Shown: piece by piece, positions 12,761 through 25,392 of the stretch
Layout of the letters: the number at the start of each line of letters is the position of its first letter
Numbering within the stretch: position 1 is the stretch's first letter
From: Panopea generosa
Lineage: Eukaryota > Mollusca > Bivalvia > Adapedonta > Hiatellidae
Assembly (NCBI GenBank): GCA_029582155.1
Contig: CM055902.1
Location: 17,367,511 to 17,431,510, forward strand
Direction: 5' to 3'
Length of the DNA: 64,000 nt
The notes under the pieces: generated by a model
Database searches by the model: none
Told to the model about the DNA's origin: nothing
The model's input: the letters and a program-made list of their open reading frames with translations, nothing else
Translations under genes and position numbers: made by a program

Positions 12761-13184
12761 TGAGTGATATGCTTGTTCGAAATTATATGTGTTAGTTTGT
12801 ATATAAAAAATATCGTCACATTAATGTGTATGTGCATTTTGACGCATTGGGGAGGGCTGTAACTAATGTTGTTAAAACTTGTACCCCAACCCTTTTGCAT
12901 TTTATTCGTTATTGATGCAACCAATTGATGTTTTGAACATGTAAAATTTGCAATAAAATTTTATTAGATTATTTTATTATTTTTCATCTGTTTTATTTAA
13001 AACCATATACTCTCCTATATCAATTAGTGTAACGAATATATCATGCTCTTTCCAGCGTAACCTTTATGCCACACTGTGTACTCTTAATGGTACACTGTCA
13101 TAGACTATCAGGCAAAAAGGTTTAATTAATTTGCAGCTAAAATTTATTTTTTATTTAATTAAAACATACAGTGAGATTGATTAG
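12761..13184. other. No supported feature
   Basis: AT-rich sequence with no motif I recognise. Confidence 0.4.
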
Positions 13185-13360
13185 TTTCTTTGAAATATTT
13201 CTCTTGCGAAGTTTTATTACAAGCCGTGGGGGTAATTTGACCTTTAAATCCAAGTATGCTAGGACATACACTAGCGCGCTCGCGTGCATGACCTCAAAGA
13301 AGATGTTTTTGTTAGGGGCGATTGTTTTAGCAGGTTTTTTGAATTCTGTAAACAAAGGAT
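13185..13360 (+). repeat. Diverged dispersed repeat, copy 2
   Basis: Partner of 11240-11405. The open frames on both strands here are incidental to the repeat. Confidence 0.55.
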
Positions 13361-15570
13361 AGATAAAAGTCGCGAGTACATTGAATAACTGTTGTCATTA
13401 ATTATTTTTGATTTCTTGGACTCGTGAAGCTCATTCGGCGATCATCGGCGATTCTCGGCGATTCTCGAGAATAAAAGACCAGGTAAGAAGACGCTAGAGG
13501 TCGTGGTTGTGTTGTACTTTTTAATAAACCCTCATCATAATACCGATTTTTTTCTGATTTCGTTTTTCTTGGTTGCGTTCTGTGCTTATAACGTATCAAT
13601 TTATTAGACAGAACTACATCGCTGTATTGAATTTTAAAATGAATTGTGATTAGAAGCTTATGATTTATGTTCTTTGTTAAAATATAAAAAAAATGTTTAG
13701 ATACTAGTTACACGGATTTCAGCATAGACAGCCAAATCAACCACAACGACTGAAGCACAAACAATGAATTGAATACTGAAAATAAGGACACTACATGCAT
13801 GGACAGTTAGGTGAAGAGACAGCCAGAGTTTCCGTCACAGAACGTTGACTGTTATGATAAAGTAAAATATTCGAAAATTAATCGATCCCGGTTGAATTGC
13901 TATGTTATGTCAATCTTAATTTAAAAGTAAGTCTCATATTCTCTTTTAGAAATTAACCAATTAACCATACTGGAATTTTGATTCTTAACACAAATTGGCG
14001 TTTTTAAGGAAGAGTACTACCAAGTGCTAGTTATATTTCTAAACACTAAATCTGTAACCTATCAATAGCACTGTGAATATTTAACACCTGCTCGAATAAG
14101 TTTGACATATATCCCCACAATAAAGTATCTGTTTCCGATACTTTGATTGTTAATGGTTGTCGAAAAACAGATTTATGGTTGTCACATAAAGTTATTGCCT
14201 TCGGTCTGTTAATCAGTAAACTTGAAATCATTCGTGCGCGGAATGTTTGAATAAGGGCAGTTGTAAATAAAAGTACAGTTTCTCTTTGTTTTATTAGCTT
14301 AAACTCACGTCGGATGTTATCTTAAACAATACAATACTTGTTTTCTATTATTGTTAATAAATGTTTACTTTAATTAAAATTTTGTATCTTTCAGCTCTAC
14401 GTAAACAGATGCAAGCGTGTTTAAAATTGCATAACTACCGGAACATTTAAAAAAGCATATAAATAATAAAAAAACAAGTTATCGTTATGTTCGAATGTTG
14501 TAAAATTATAACATTGTTTTCAATAATAAGAAAGATTATGCCCAGCAGAAAAAAGAGCCATGAAAAGAATACATCCAACATAACAAGTAAAAACCAAACA
14601 ATTCAGTAAATAAATACATTTTAAATTATTCAAAATAGGTTACCACAATTTTCAAATTAAACATTACTGGCTATATTTAGCATATCCAGTCATATTGAAT
14701 AAGGAAGACCCAAGCATGAATATTATTAAATACAACCATCATCGTTCTACAAGTTACAACTATACATTGGTGTCATATCACTCAGTCAAAGAGGACCTTG
14801 ACTATTTATAAAACGGACATTGTAAAAATATACAACAAAAAAGTTACAGCAAAAGTTATTGTAATGGTCAGTGAAAAGTGCCATGAGATACGCGTGCACC
14901 CAAATCATTAACCACGTGTTCACACCATAAAACTAGACGATGTAACAAATAGTCACTGCAGATGAACATCTAAGGTCTGTTAGTAGGTATGTATTTGTTT
15001 GCTATGTCCAATAAAATGTGAATTCTTGTGACAGGTTCAGCTTAGCATTGACGTAAGTGGTCAACAATCAATACTGCTATTGGACAACGTGACAAATCAG
15101 TTCGAAGAATGACTATTTCAGAAAAAGAGCAATAAGGAAATGCCGTTGTTTCGTCTATTGCTAAACATATTACAGAAAAAGTGTAGATTTATCATTGCAT
15201 GACACTTTCAAGTGTCTAGTACAAGATGTTAATTACAGCTTGGGAAGAGACTTCAAAATAGCAGATGTTCCTAGTACAAGTGATTGACAGATATATTGTG
15301 ATATGGTTGTTATACCTCCAACCACAGTATGTTGATTATCTATAGATTATATCAGATAATATTAGAACGATTAAATATGGCTAAATGAATAAAATCTTAA
15401 TATATGTTTGAACTGTGATATGAACGTATGCATTATGCCGCATTTATAGAGGAATGGTCCGACGAGAACACTTCCATTTACACTATCTCGTCTTGTGATG
15501 TGATGACGGATGAAGAACGAGGTTGGGAGAATCTGTTTACCAGGTTTAAGTCTCCCATCTTCCGCCATTT
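13361..15570. other. No supported gene
   Basis: Contains a short triplication of CGGCGATTCT-type words at about 13437-13468 ending in the palindrome ATTCTCGAGAAT, and otherwise AT-rich sequence. The short frames here carry no recognisable domain. Confidence 0.35.
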
Positions 15571-15846
15571 GTTATCGACCGTTCCAATGCGGTGTTATCC
15601 ACCGTTCCAGGGCGGTGTTATCCACCGTTCCAAGGCGGTGCTATCGACCGTTCCAAGGCGGTGTTATCGACCGTTCGAAGACGGTGGTATCGAATGTTCC
15701 AAGGTGGTGCTATCGTCCGTTCGAAGGCGGTGTTACTGATCGTTCCAATGCGGCGCCATAGACCGATCCAAGGCGGTGCTATCGACCGTTCCAATGCGGC
15801 GCTAAAGACCGTTCTAAGGCGGTGCTATCGACCGTTCCGAGACGGT
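15571..15846 (+). repeat. Minisatellite, 12 units of 23 bp
   Basis: Twelve consecutive units of exactly 23 bp, type GTTATCGACCGTTCCAAGGC + GGT, fill 276 bp with no indel. Each unit holds the dyad ACCG...CGGT. The array is GC-rich against AT-rich flanks. Because 23 is not a multiple of three and few units carry stops, all three plus frames stay open, which gives the frames at 15428-15972. I regard these as by-products. Confidence 0.97.
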
Positions 15847-16521
15847 GTCCTGGTGACTCTTCTTCTATATTTATTATTGTACTCGTTATTTTGTATATTG
15901 GTTGTATACACGCTGCTTTGGTGGTTATGTCCTTTGAAATGTCCTGTTCATTATACAGTTTCTTTAGTTTGACAAAAATGAACTTGAACTAAACCAAACT
16001 GTAATACATTGTATTAGTGTAACCTTACTAACGGGAACACAAAATTATTATTCTGTCTTTCATGCTGATAATAGGAGACTAGCCAAAAATCGTATTATTA
16101 TACGAATATTAATCTAATATTATAGAACATGATATGCATAGAATCAAATTTGTTTTAGTGACAGGCTACCTCCTTCCGTAAGTCCACCAAATTGTTATTC
16201 GAGAAAAAGACAACCTTGTTTGCTTGTTTTTTTTGTTTGTTACATATATCACATGTAGAGATAATGTATATAAAAAGTCCTCTCTCTCCAGTTTGCATGG
16301 TGACAGAAAGAAATTAAAAACAAATTCTGAGATAAAAACATCTGCAATTATTTTTAGAAATATCGCTTCCAAAGAAAGATATACATACTGAATGAAGATA
16401 GAAGAAAAAAAAACCTATTTAGTTATGAATTGTTAAATAAAAAGAATAATTCTATAATCCATTATTACTTTAATAATTATATCTATGTCATATAACATAA
16501 TTGTGTAAGGTGTATAGAGAG
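15847..16521. other. No supported gene
   Basis: About 15850-16010 is T-rich and ends in AT-rich sequence like a retroposon tail, but no body is recognisable. Confidence 0.3.
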
Positions 16522-16580
16522 ATGGTCAATCCCGACCCTCATACACCTATTACGGGATGATTAAATGGACCACCTTTTGG
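16522..16580 (+). repeat. Dispersed repeat, copy 1
   Basis: About 58 bp match 32521-32583 in reverse orientation with only a few differences. The shared core is CACCTATTACGGGATGATTA. It is probably a fragment of an interspersed element. Confidence 0.75.
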
Positions 16581-19500
16581 TTGTTGTAATTAAAAACAAA
16601 CAAACAAAAAAAAACACAAAATACACAGAAGAACTTTAAGATATAATATGTTTGAACCGAGCTTAGCTAGAACCTACGACCAAAGCGGTGAGGGATAATT
16701 GATTGTAATTTTGATATATCACAAACGATTTATTTTACCTTTAATTATATTTACAAAGGTTACCCATGAGAAGTTTCCAAACCTCAGTCCACTAAGAAAA
16801 GTTTTCAGTTATGGGTTCCATTTATACGAGCAGACCGGTTGTCGTCTAATTACCGATATCGGGAAGATCAAGATGTTGCGATAAGATAACAGACCGGTTA
16901 GCAAGGCTGTATTGGAATTATACTTAATGAAAGGTTTATTGATTTATCGATATAATCAATTATGCCCGTAACAACAATATGGGATATAAAACATCCGCAT
17001 ATTCATGATTTGATAGTTTAATAACTGTTGTCAATACTTTTGTATAGTATTGTTTATGTTTTTTTCTTAATGTATCGGTTGTTTGAGTGTTACGGTGATG
17101 TATGTGCTCTCCTGCTGGACTTTAGTTTCTTAAATGTCGTGTTTATATACACACCACACCTGTACAATCGTACATATTCAAACGACATACATATCATTGA
17201 CAGGAAACATATACTAAATTTTTCCGTCGAGCACTCGAAAATGAGTCGTGAATCTTAATAGGGGTGCACCTCTTTAAAGTAAATACTTATTTTAAATTAG
17301 ATTAGTTATTATCTTTAAGTATATAATGGTTACATAATAACTCATATTAATTTACACTTTTAAAACAATTTAATAATATATAAAATCATAGATAATATTT
17401 AAACGTATATTATGCTATGTGTACTATAATGATCAACTTAATGTATTTTGACTATGTTTGTATTTCAAGTACCTTTGTAAGGGAGTAAAGACTATATAAA
17501 TTGTGGGTATTTCATATGAAGAAAGTAAAAACCTTTTATATTGACAGTTAATGTTTTGTCTACAGCAACGCATATGGCTAAACTATTTAGAAGATAATAT
17601 GTCTGTGTAAAAAATACATTACTGAAATTTATAAAAATGATAAAATAAATGACAATAATCTTTAATGATTATTGTATAAATTATGGTTACCAAAATGTCG
17701 TAAATATATAATTGCAAAAGCAACCTTCTGGCAATCATTAAATATATTATAAATTAAAGCAATAAAATGGGTGCACGCACAACAAACAGATATACAATAT
17801 ACAAAAAATCTGAATACAATATTATTATTCAGTCTACCTCAATATAAACCTTTAAAACATCCGTAACGTTAATATCATTAAATAGTAAGTAATCCAAGTA
17901 CAAAGGGCGTATATTTTATACTCATCAGTGCTTTGTGCAAACCTATTTATTACATGAAATGTTTTTTTTTCTATTTCGTATACAGCACGAGAAGTAAGTG
18001 AATAGAAAATGGGGCATGGTTAAGGCCGGTACTGAGGTGAGGGCGTACTAGGTTACTAGTACATCGTATTCCATTACCGTTTGTGAACTGACTCAACAAA
18101 ACACGGTCCGCTCTTTTCTTTACTTGGTTACTTTGTGACTCTAAGGGACCTTTCATATTCATCATATTTGTATTACAACTTGTCAGTTGGTGGTTTTAAG
18201 TACAGCTGAAGCCGAAACATAAATTAAATTTTGCAGAGTTTTCATAATTAGGGTATTCTTATTTGTTTATTTAATGAGCGTCACGGGAAACGTTTATTAC
18301 TCACATTAACTCATTTCAACGAACGGTTTTTTTTATTGTTTTAGATCAATTGTAGTCGCGTTTTTAATTATTGGGCATGTGGTATTCCCCGATATTTGTA
18401 GCAAAGGTTCAGCCATTTTTTTATCAAGTTTAATGTCTACACGTGTATATGCATTTTGTTATAGTCTGAGCTTCTTACACATTTTAACTCATTTATGTAA
18501 ATTGATATAACTAATAGCTCAGTTTTAATTATTTCCCTTTTGACACAATGGCGAGATAATAAGCAGTTCAAACTGAGTTTTAAACTATGCATTAACGCTT
18601 AGTATATCAATACTATTTAATGTAACTTTAACTGATAGATTCAAATCAAATAAGTATTCAAATAAGACTTTAGTTGCATACAAAAAATAATTTCTTGATT
18701 TGACTAAATGCTTTTTTTTTTTTTTCACATTTGATACAAAATCCTATGTTACCATCGATTATCCGAGCAAGCAACACAAAAAATGATTAACTCTTTGAAT
18801 ACAGAAAGCTTAACACATGCTGCCAAATTTTCTTTTCTTAATATACAATGCAAAACCATAACAATACCAAACTTGGCACTAATATCTTACGTTCATTGAT
18901 CTACAACAGGAGTAAGAGATCTACCAAAGTTTCTTTAATTACAGCAATGCGAGTATGGGGCAAGCATCAGTGTTGTTGAGTCATCGATGATTGAAAACAC
19001 CATTAGACAAATATTCAATTTCGTCTCACATTTTCTTATCACAATAATGCGTGGATAAAATTTGGCAGAGGTTGGCTATGTATCCGTGAAGATTCGTTAC
19101 AGAATAAGAGTTGCACACACTCTTTCACTGACTATAGCACATTGCCTTTTTTCATAATACAAACATTATTTTTTATGTTTACAGCGTGATTTGGTGTTAG
19201 AAATTAAGAAATAAAAAACGATACCATGTACCCAATAGTTTCGGAAATTGGAAAAGAAGCAATGACCTTATAAAATGAACCGATGTGAAACTCAAAAGCA
19301 TATTCGATTGGAAACTAAATACCGCATGCACTTTATTACGGCTAAATTAGCTAGATTTAATCAATGCCGTTGTTGATAGATGATCGCTTAAAATGCAAAT
19401 AAATGATATTTTGTAACCGAATAAATAATCTGAAATTGAATTTTCCCGTATTTGGTGCATGAACTGGGGAATTCACACGCAATTTGCATAAGATTTTATT

Positions 19501-19784
19501 AATTTAGATTTTTTCCCTTCTCGTCAACACGTTCACCGTTAATTTCAATTAAACAGTAAGAGCAATAAAAGTCCCAATGATATCATTATATCGCGTCTTT
19601 CATCATATTGTATGCAATGCAATATCACATTACCAACACAATGTCTGTTCCTTTGTAGCTAAGATAGTTTTCACAGTTTTATTCAGAATTGTAAACAAAA
19701 TACAGACAAGTAGAGCTGTAAATTCTGAATCAAAATTACATTTTGTTGTCATATATTTTGTCATATGTAAAATATAATCATTCT
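16581..19784. other. AT-rich stretch, nothing recognised
   Basis: More than 3 kb in which I find no gene, repeat family or clear hairpin. Frames at 16699-16884, 17028-17258, 17971-18165 and 19577-19777 have no recognisable motifs. Confidence 0.4.
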
Positions 19785-21357
19785 AATGTTGTAGTATTTC
19801 AGTGTTGCCCTAATGTTGTAGTATACCATTGCGGCTCTTATGTTTTTTAGTATTTCAATGTAGCTCTTATGTTGTAGTATTTCAATGTAGCTCTTATGTT
19901 GAAGTATTTCAATGAAGCTCTTATGTTTTAGTATTTCAATGTAGCTCTTATGTTGTAGTATTTCAATGTAGCTCTTATGTTGTAGTAATTCAATGTAGTA
20001 CTTATGTTATAGTATTTCAATGTGGCTATTATGTTTTAGTATTTTAATATGACTCTATTGCTGTAGAATTTTAATGCAGTGCATAAGCTTTTATGTTTTA
20101 GTACTTATATTTTAGTACTTATGTTGTAGTATTTCAATGTAGTACTTATGTTGTAGTATATCAATGTGGCTATTATGTTTTAATATTTCAATGTGGCTCT
20201 TATGTCTTAGTATTTCAATATGACTCTATTGGTGTAGAATTTTAATGCAGTGCAGTAGCTTTTATGTTTTAGTACTTATGTTTTAGTACTTTTGTTGTAG
20301 TATTTCAATGTAGCTCTTATGTTTAAGTACTAATGTTTTAGTACTTATGTTTTAGTACTTATGTTTTAGTATTTCAATGTAGTACTTATGTTGTAGTATT
20401 TCAATGTAGCTCTTATGTTGTTGTACTTGTGTTTTAGTACTTATGTTTTAGTACTTATGTTTTAGTATTTCAATGTAGCTCTTATGTTTTAGTATTTCAA
20501 TGTGGCACTTATGTTTAAGTATTTCAATGTAGCTTTTATGTTGTAGTATTTCAATGTAGTACTTATGTTGTAGTATTTCAATGTAGTACTTATGTTGTAG
20601 TATTTCAAGGTGGCTATTATGTTTTAGTATTTCAATATGACTTTATTGTTGTATAATTTTAATGCAGTGCAGTAGCTTTTATGTTTTAGTACTTATGTTT
20701 TAGTACTTATGTTTGAGTACTTATATTGTAGTATTTCAATGTGGCTATTATGTTTTAGTATTTCAATGTGGCACTTATGTATTTGTATTTCAATATGACT
20801 CTACTGTTGTAGAATTTTAATGCAGTGCAGTAGCTTTTATGTTTTAGTACTTATGTTTTAGTACTTATGATGTAGTATTTCAATGTAGCTCTTATGTTTA
20901 AGTACTTATGTTTTAGTACTTATGTTTTAGTATTTCAATGTAGTTCTTATGTTGTAGTATTTCAATGGTGCTCTTATGTTGTTGTACTTATGTTTTAGTA
21001 CTTATGTTTTAGTATTTCAATGTGACTCTTATGTTTTAGTATTTCATTGTAGCTTTTATGTTGTAGTATTTCAATGTAGTTTTTATGTTTAAGTACTTAT
21101 GTTTTAGTACTTATGTTTTAGTACTTATGTTGTAGTATTTCAATGCGACTCTTTTGTTTTAGAATTTCATTGTAGCTTTTATGTTGTAGTATTTCAATGT
21201 GGCTCTTATGTTGTAGTATTTCAATGTAGCTCTTATGTTTTAGTATTTAAATGTAGCTCTTATATTTTAGTATTTTCAATGTAGCTCTTATGTTTTAGTA
21301 TTTAAATGTAGCTCTTATGTTTTAGTATTTTCAATGTGGCTCTTATGTTGTAGTATT
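19785..21357 (+). repeat. Composite minisatellite, 27 bp and 14 bp words
   Basis: The array alternates a 27 bp word (type TTATGTTGTAGTATTTCAAT + GTAGCTC) with shorter 14 bp words (TTATGTTTTAGTAC). A longer block containing AATGCAGTGCA recurs at 20073, 20244, 20661 and 20819, which shows segmental duplication inside the array. It stops abruptly at a SINE-B head fragment. Confidence 0.93.
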
Positions 21358-21405
21358 TCCCACTTCCGAGGCGGACGCTCTAACCACTAGTCCAAGGAAG
21401 ACGGT
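21358..21405 (-). mobile_element. SINE-B head fragment
   Basis: CGAGGCGGACGCTCTAACCA matches the tRNA-like head of the SINE-B copy at 56.28 kb in the same orientation. Only the head is left, and it directly abuts the minisatellite edge. Confidence 0.6.
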
Positions 21406-21483
21406 ATTATATGAAAAGCAGGTCAGACATCATATTCCACGCTACACCAAGTGGAATATTTAAATGGGCAAACAGTAGACTAG

Positions 21484-21620
21484 AAAGAAATAGAACAGAA
21501 CATAACAGAACATATTATTTTATTTCGACTTAGGCATCATCAGACAAAATGCAAATAACCAATACATGCGTGAAATAGACAGAGCATACAACATAAATAT
21601 ATACAGAAAGTCAGTTGAGT
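21484..21620 (-). mobile_element. Possible retroposon 3' end
   Basis: On the minus strand a T/A-rich segment ends in ATAAAATAATATGTTCTGTT followed by TTCTGTTC words. A similar arrangement occurs at 55.37 kb. This is the look of a LINE or SINE 3' tail. The body is not identifiable. Confidence 0.35.
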
Positions 21621-22632
21621 TGGTATAGAACAGACGAAATGCAATTGTAACACGTGCAGCATTCACCCAAAATCATTGATGTCAGTTGAACACGTGTAAC
21701 TAGTGGTATGTTATATTGCCACCTAACATGAAATAATTATACCGTCTGTATGAAATAATACTATTGGAATGTTAACGGTAAAGACGACGTGCACGTTACA
21801 GCTCAATTTAAAAACAATGTTTAAATATCTGGCTGTTCTTCCAAGCATGCGATAGATGGTAGGATGGCTTATTTATGCAGTCAAATGGCGTCTTCGTTTC
21901 CGTTGATGCTGACTTAGTATATCACTTTCCTCTGTTTAAATTCTGTGTATTTTGCATAAATGCTGTTATACCAGCACACAGTGCACAATAATTAATGAAA
22001 ACGTATAAATCAAATATCAGCAATATGAATAATATTTCGGATAAAAAACCTAACAATATTAATTTTGAAAAGTGGGTATCATTAACAGCTCAACGTGTAG
22101 TCAATATTCATGTTTTACATAATCCAAGAGAACCTTGAACATTAGTTGCCACACCTTCAAGTTATAAATGTTAAAACAGTGAACGCTCTGCAACAGTTCT
22201 GCACACTTGATATGTTTTGGATTATAAATGAAACCTTAAGCTTATACAAATGCATTTTGTAGACCATATAAAACATATACACGAAAATAGAAAATAAATT
22301 CATTTATAATTCGTTGTCAATGTAAGTAGTGTTCACTAGTAAAAAATGACCAAAGTATTTCAGTAAATCCAAAATTGAAGATAACCACCCTCCCACTATC
22401 TATACGTTTTCTCATTGAATTCACCAGATGCCGGTATTGTGTTTGAGGAATCATAGTCCATTCTTGCGAAAGAATACCTGATAAATCTGCATGTCTAGTG
22501 TTGTGGTTGATACCTTTATAAATGGCACGGCCAAGGGCGTCCCTCTTCATGTTCAATACACACTAAATCAGGTGACCTTGGTGACCAAATCATTATTTCA
22601 ATATGGCTCCATCTAGAAATACCCTGTATAAT
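21621..22632. other. No supported gene
   Basis: No motif recognised. The minus frame at 22317-22556 has no known domain. Confidence 0.35.
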
Positions 22633-24177
22633 CCTTGACAGGGAGTTCTGTATTCCACATGGTGTCTTCTTGACAGGGAGTTCTATATTCCACATGGTGT
22701 CTTCTTGACAGGGAGTTCTGTATTCCACATGGTGTCTTCTTGACAGGGAATTTTGTATTCCACATGGTGTCTTCTTGCAAGCAGTTCTTTTTTCACATGG
22801 TGTCTTCTTGACAGGGAGTTCTGTATTCCACATGGTGTCTTCTTGACAGGGAGTTCTGTATTCCACATGGTGTCTTCTTGACAGGGAGTTCTGTATTCCA
22901 CATGGTGTCTTCTTGACAGGGAGTTCTGTATTCCACATGGTGTCTTCTTGACAGGGAATTCTGTATTCCACATGGTGTCTTCTTGACAGGGAGTTCTGTT
23001 TTCCACATGGTGTCTTCTTGACAGGGAGTTCTGTATTCCACATGGTGTCTTCTTGACAGGGAGTTCTGTTTTCCACATGGTGTCTTCTTGACAGGGAGTT
23101 CTGTATTCCACATGGTGTCTTCTTGACAGGGAGTTCTGTATTTCACATGGTGTCTTCTTGACAGGGAGTTCTGTATTCCACATGGTGTCTTCTTGACAGG
23201 GAGTTCTGTTTTCCACATGGTGTCTTCTTGACAGGGAGTTCTGTATTCCACATGGTGTCTATTTGACAGGGAGTTCTGTATTCCACATGGTGTCTTCTTG
23301 ACAGGGAGTTCTGTATTCCACATGGTGTCTTCTTGACAGGGAGTTCTGTATTCCACATGGTGTCTTCTTGACAGGGAGTTCTGTATTCCACATGGTGTCT
23401 TCTTGACAGGGAGTTCTATATTCCACATGGTGTCTTCTTGACAGGGAGTTCTGTTTTCCACATGGTGTCTTCTTGACAGGGAGTTCTGTTTTCCACATGG
23501 TGTCTTCTTGACAGGGAGTTCCATATTCCCCATGTGTCTTCTTGACAGGGAGTTCTCTATTCCCCATGTGTCTTCTTGACAGGGAGTTCTGTTTTCCACA
23601 TAGTGTCTTCTTGACAGGGAGTTCTGTATTCCACATGGTGTCTTCTTGACAGGGAGTTCTGTATTCCACATGGTGTCTTCTTGACAGGGAGTTCTGTATT
23701 CCACATGGTGCCTATTTGACAGGGAGTTCTGTATTCCACATGGTGTCTTCTTGACAGGGAGTTCTATATTCCACATGGTGTCTTCTTGACAGGGAGTTCT
23801 GTTTTCCACATGGTGTCTTCTTGACAGGGAGTTCTGTATTCCACATGGTGTCTTCTTGACAGGGAGTTCCGTATTCCCCATGTGTCTTCTTGACAGGGAG
23901 TTCTCTATTCCCCATGTGTCTTCTTGACAGGGAGTTCTGTTTTCCACATAGTGTCTTCTTGACAGGGAGTTCTGTATTCCACACGGTGTCTTCTTGACAG
24001 GGAGTTCTGTATTCCACATGGTGTCTTCTTGACAGGGAGTTCTGTATTCCACATGGTGCCTATTTGACAGAGAGTTCTGTATTCCACATGGTGCCTATTT
24101 GACAGGGAGTTCTGTATTCCACATGGTGCCTATTTGACAGGGAGTTCTGTATTCCACATGGTGCCTATTTGACAGGG
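22633..24177 (-). repeat. Minisatellite, about 44 units of 35 bp
   Basis: The unit is TTCTTGACAGGGAGTTCTGT + ATTCCACATGGTGTC (35 bp), with 34 bp variants that read CCCCATGTGTC. On the minus strand all three frames are free of stops, so three units (105 bp) read as a 35-residue repeat, giving frames up to 419 codons (22793-24052). The two 34 bp variants recur as a block 348 bp apart (23521 and 23869), equal to eight 35-mers plus two 34-mers. There is no promoter, signal peptide or non-repeat domain, so I do not call a gene. Confidence 0.96.
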
Positions 24178-25392
24178 TTATCTGTTCCACGTGGAAATTC
24201 ATGCGGCGTCGTATTATCATTTTGGAATACAGGGTGATGAATGCAAATTTGTTGCAAACATGATAGAGCTTGCGACCTTAATATTCCATGAATGTAGTCT
24301 CTCAGGTTGTCTTAGGTCTCAAGACACGAGTCCGGTGTTAATCAGATAGCATTCTACGTGGACGATGTAGCCTTGTATAAGCAATAGTCAAACATCGAAT
24401 TAATTGCATGTCATTGTTAAGTTACATGTAAGAGAGCACATTAAGAATGTGATTTTCGTCTGAATGTGTACCGTAAAAGGTTTGCGTCGTTATTTACATG
24501 CATGGGGTTGTTATTATCTATTGAATGTTCAATCGTTGTATTCCGTCATTTGTGTTTTGGCGATTTTTAAGTGGCTTCTCGTTACGTAAAGCAGTAATTT
24601 CTCACTCATTTTATCAACTTGTCTTCTGTTGGTTTTTTTTCGATATCTCTCTGGAAACTTATTCTTAACAATGGTACATGTATATAGCATGCCGTAACAG
24701 TATTTATAACCATTACAGCATCTAAGAGCAAACCCAGATGTGAAGAACGTTTTGTCGAGTAGATATGAGTATGTTCATATAGTTAGTTGTAACAAAAACT
24801 TATAACTAAAGCACGGTGACATGTGAATGCATGCTTATCTTTTGTTTAAACATTTTCTTCTTTTTGTTTAGGGAAAATACATCATATTGACATTCAACTT
24901 ATTTTTTGCGGGACAGTTTATCGTTAATAGATTTATCAAAACCGCCACATTGGCTGTAAAGTTATCCATATCGGATACGACAGGCTGTGGCGGATTCGGT
25001 CCTCTATCGAATCAGTTAATTAAAAAAAAGAGCAATGTTTGCAACTTCATGGCTTGACACTCAGTTTTGAGAGCAACGTCTAAGATTGGAAATACAATAT
25101 GCCGTGACTTGAAGGTTAGCTGCGTAACTATGTTCGATCAAGTAAATACCCCTGTGATATGATTTTATCATTCTTGAAAAACAGGTTCAAATCATGCACT
25201 ATATTTTAAATGACCAGAATAAAAAGCTTGCCAATGATAATGTTCTATAAAAAGCATCAGTGAGTAGTTTTAAATTGTCATGTGACATGGCTCTTACTTG
25301 TCATGTTTAACACGGTTAGGGAAATTTTTGTATGACGTTTTATAGTCACAAAAATTGCGGGAATCAAAACTGACTTTTCTTTTCTCGAAAGG
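24178..25392. other. No supported gene
   Basis: Unique-looking spacer of about 1.2 kb between two minisatellites. I recognise nothing in it. Confidence 0.4.

Noticed and set aside
15428-15972. Three overlapping plus frames as a secreted repeat protein
   Set aside because: They are by-products of a 23 bp unit lacking stops.
22793-24052. 419-codon frame on the minus strand as a repeat protein gene
   Set aside because: It lies wholly inside the 35 bp minisatellite. All three minus frames are open because the unit has no stop, and there is no unique domain, signal or promoter.
22633-24177. CRISPR array
   Set aside because: Units are contiguous with no unique spacers, and the sequence is eukaryotic in character.
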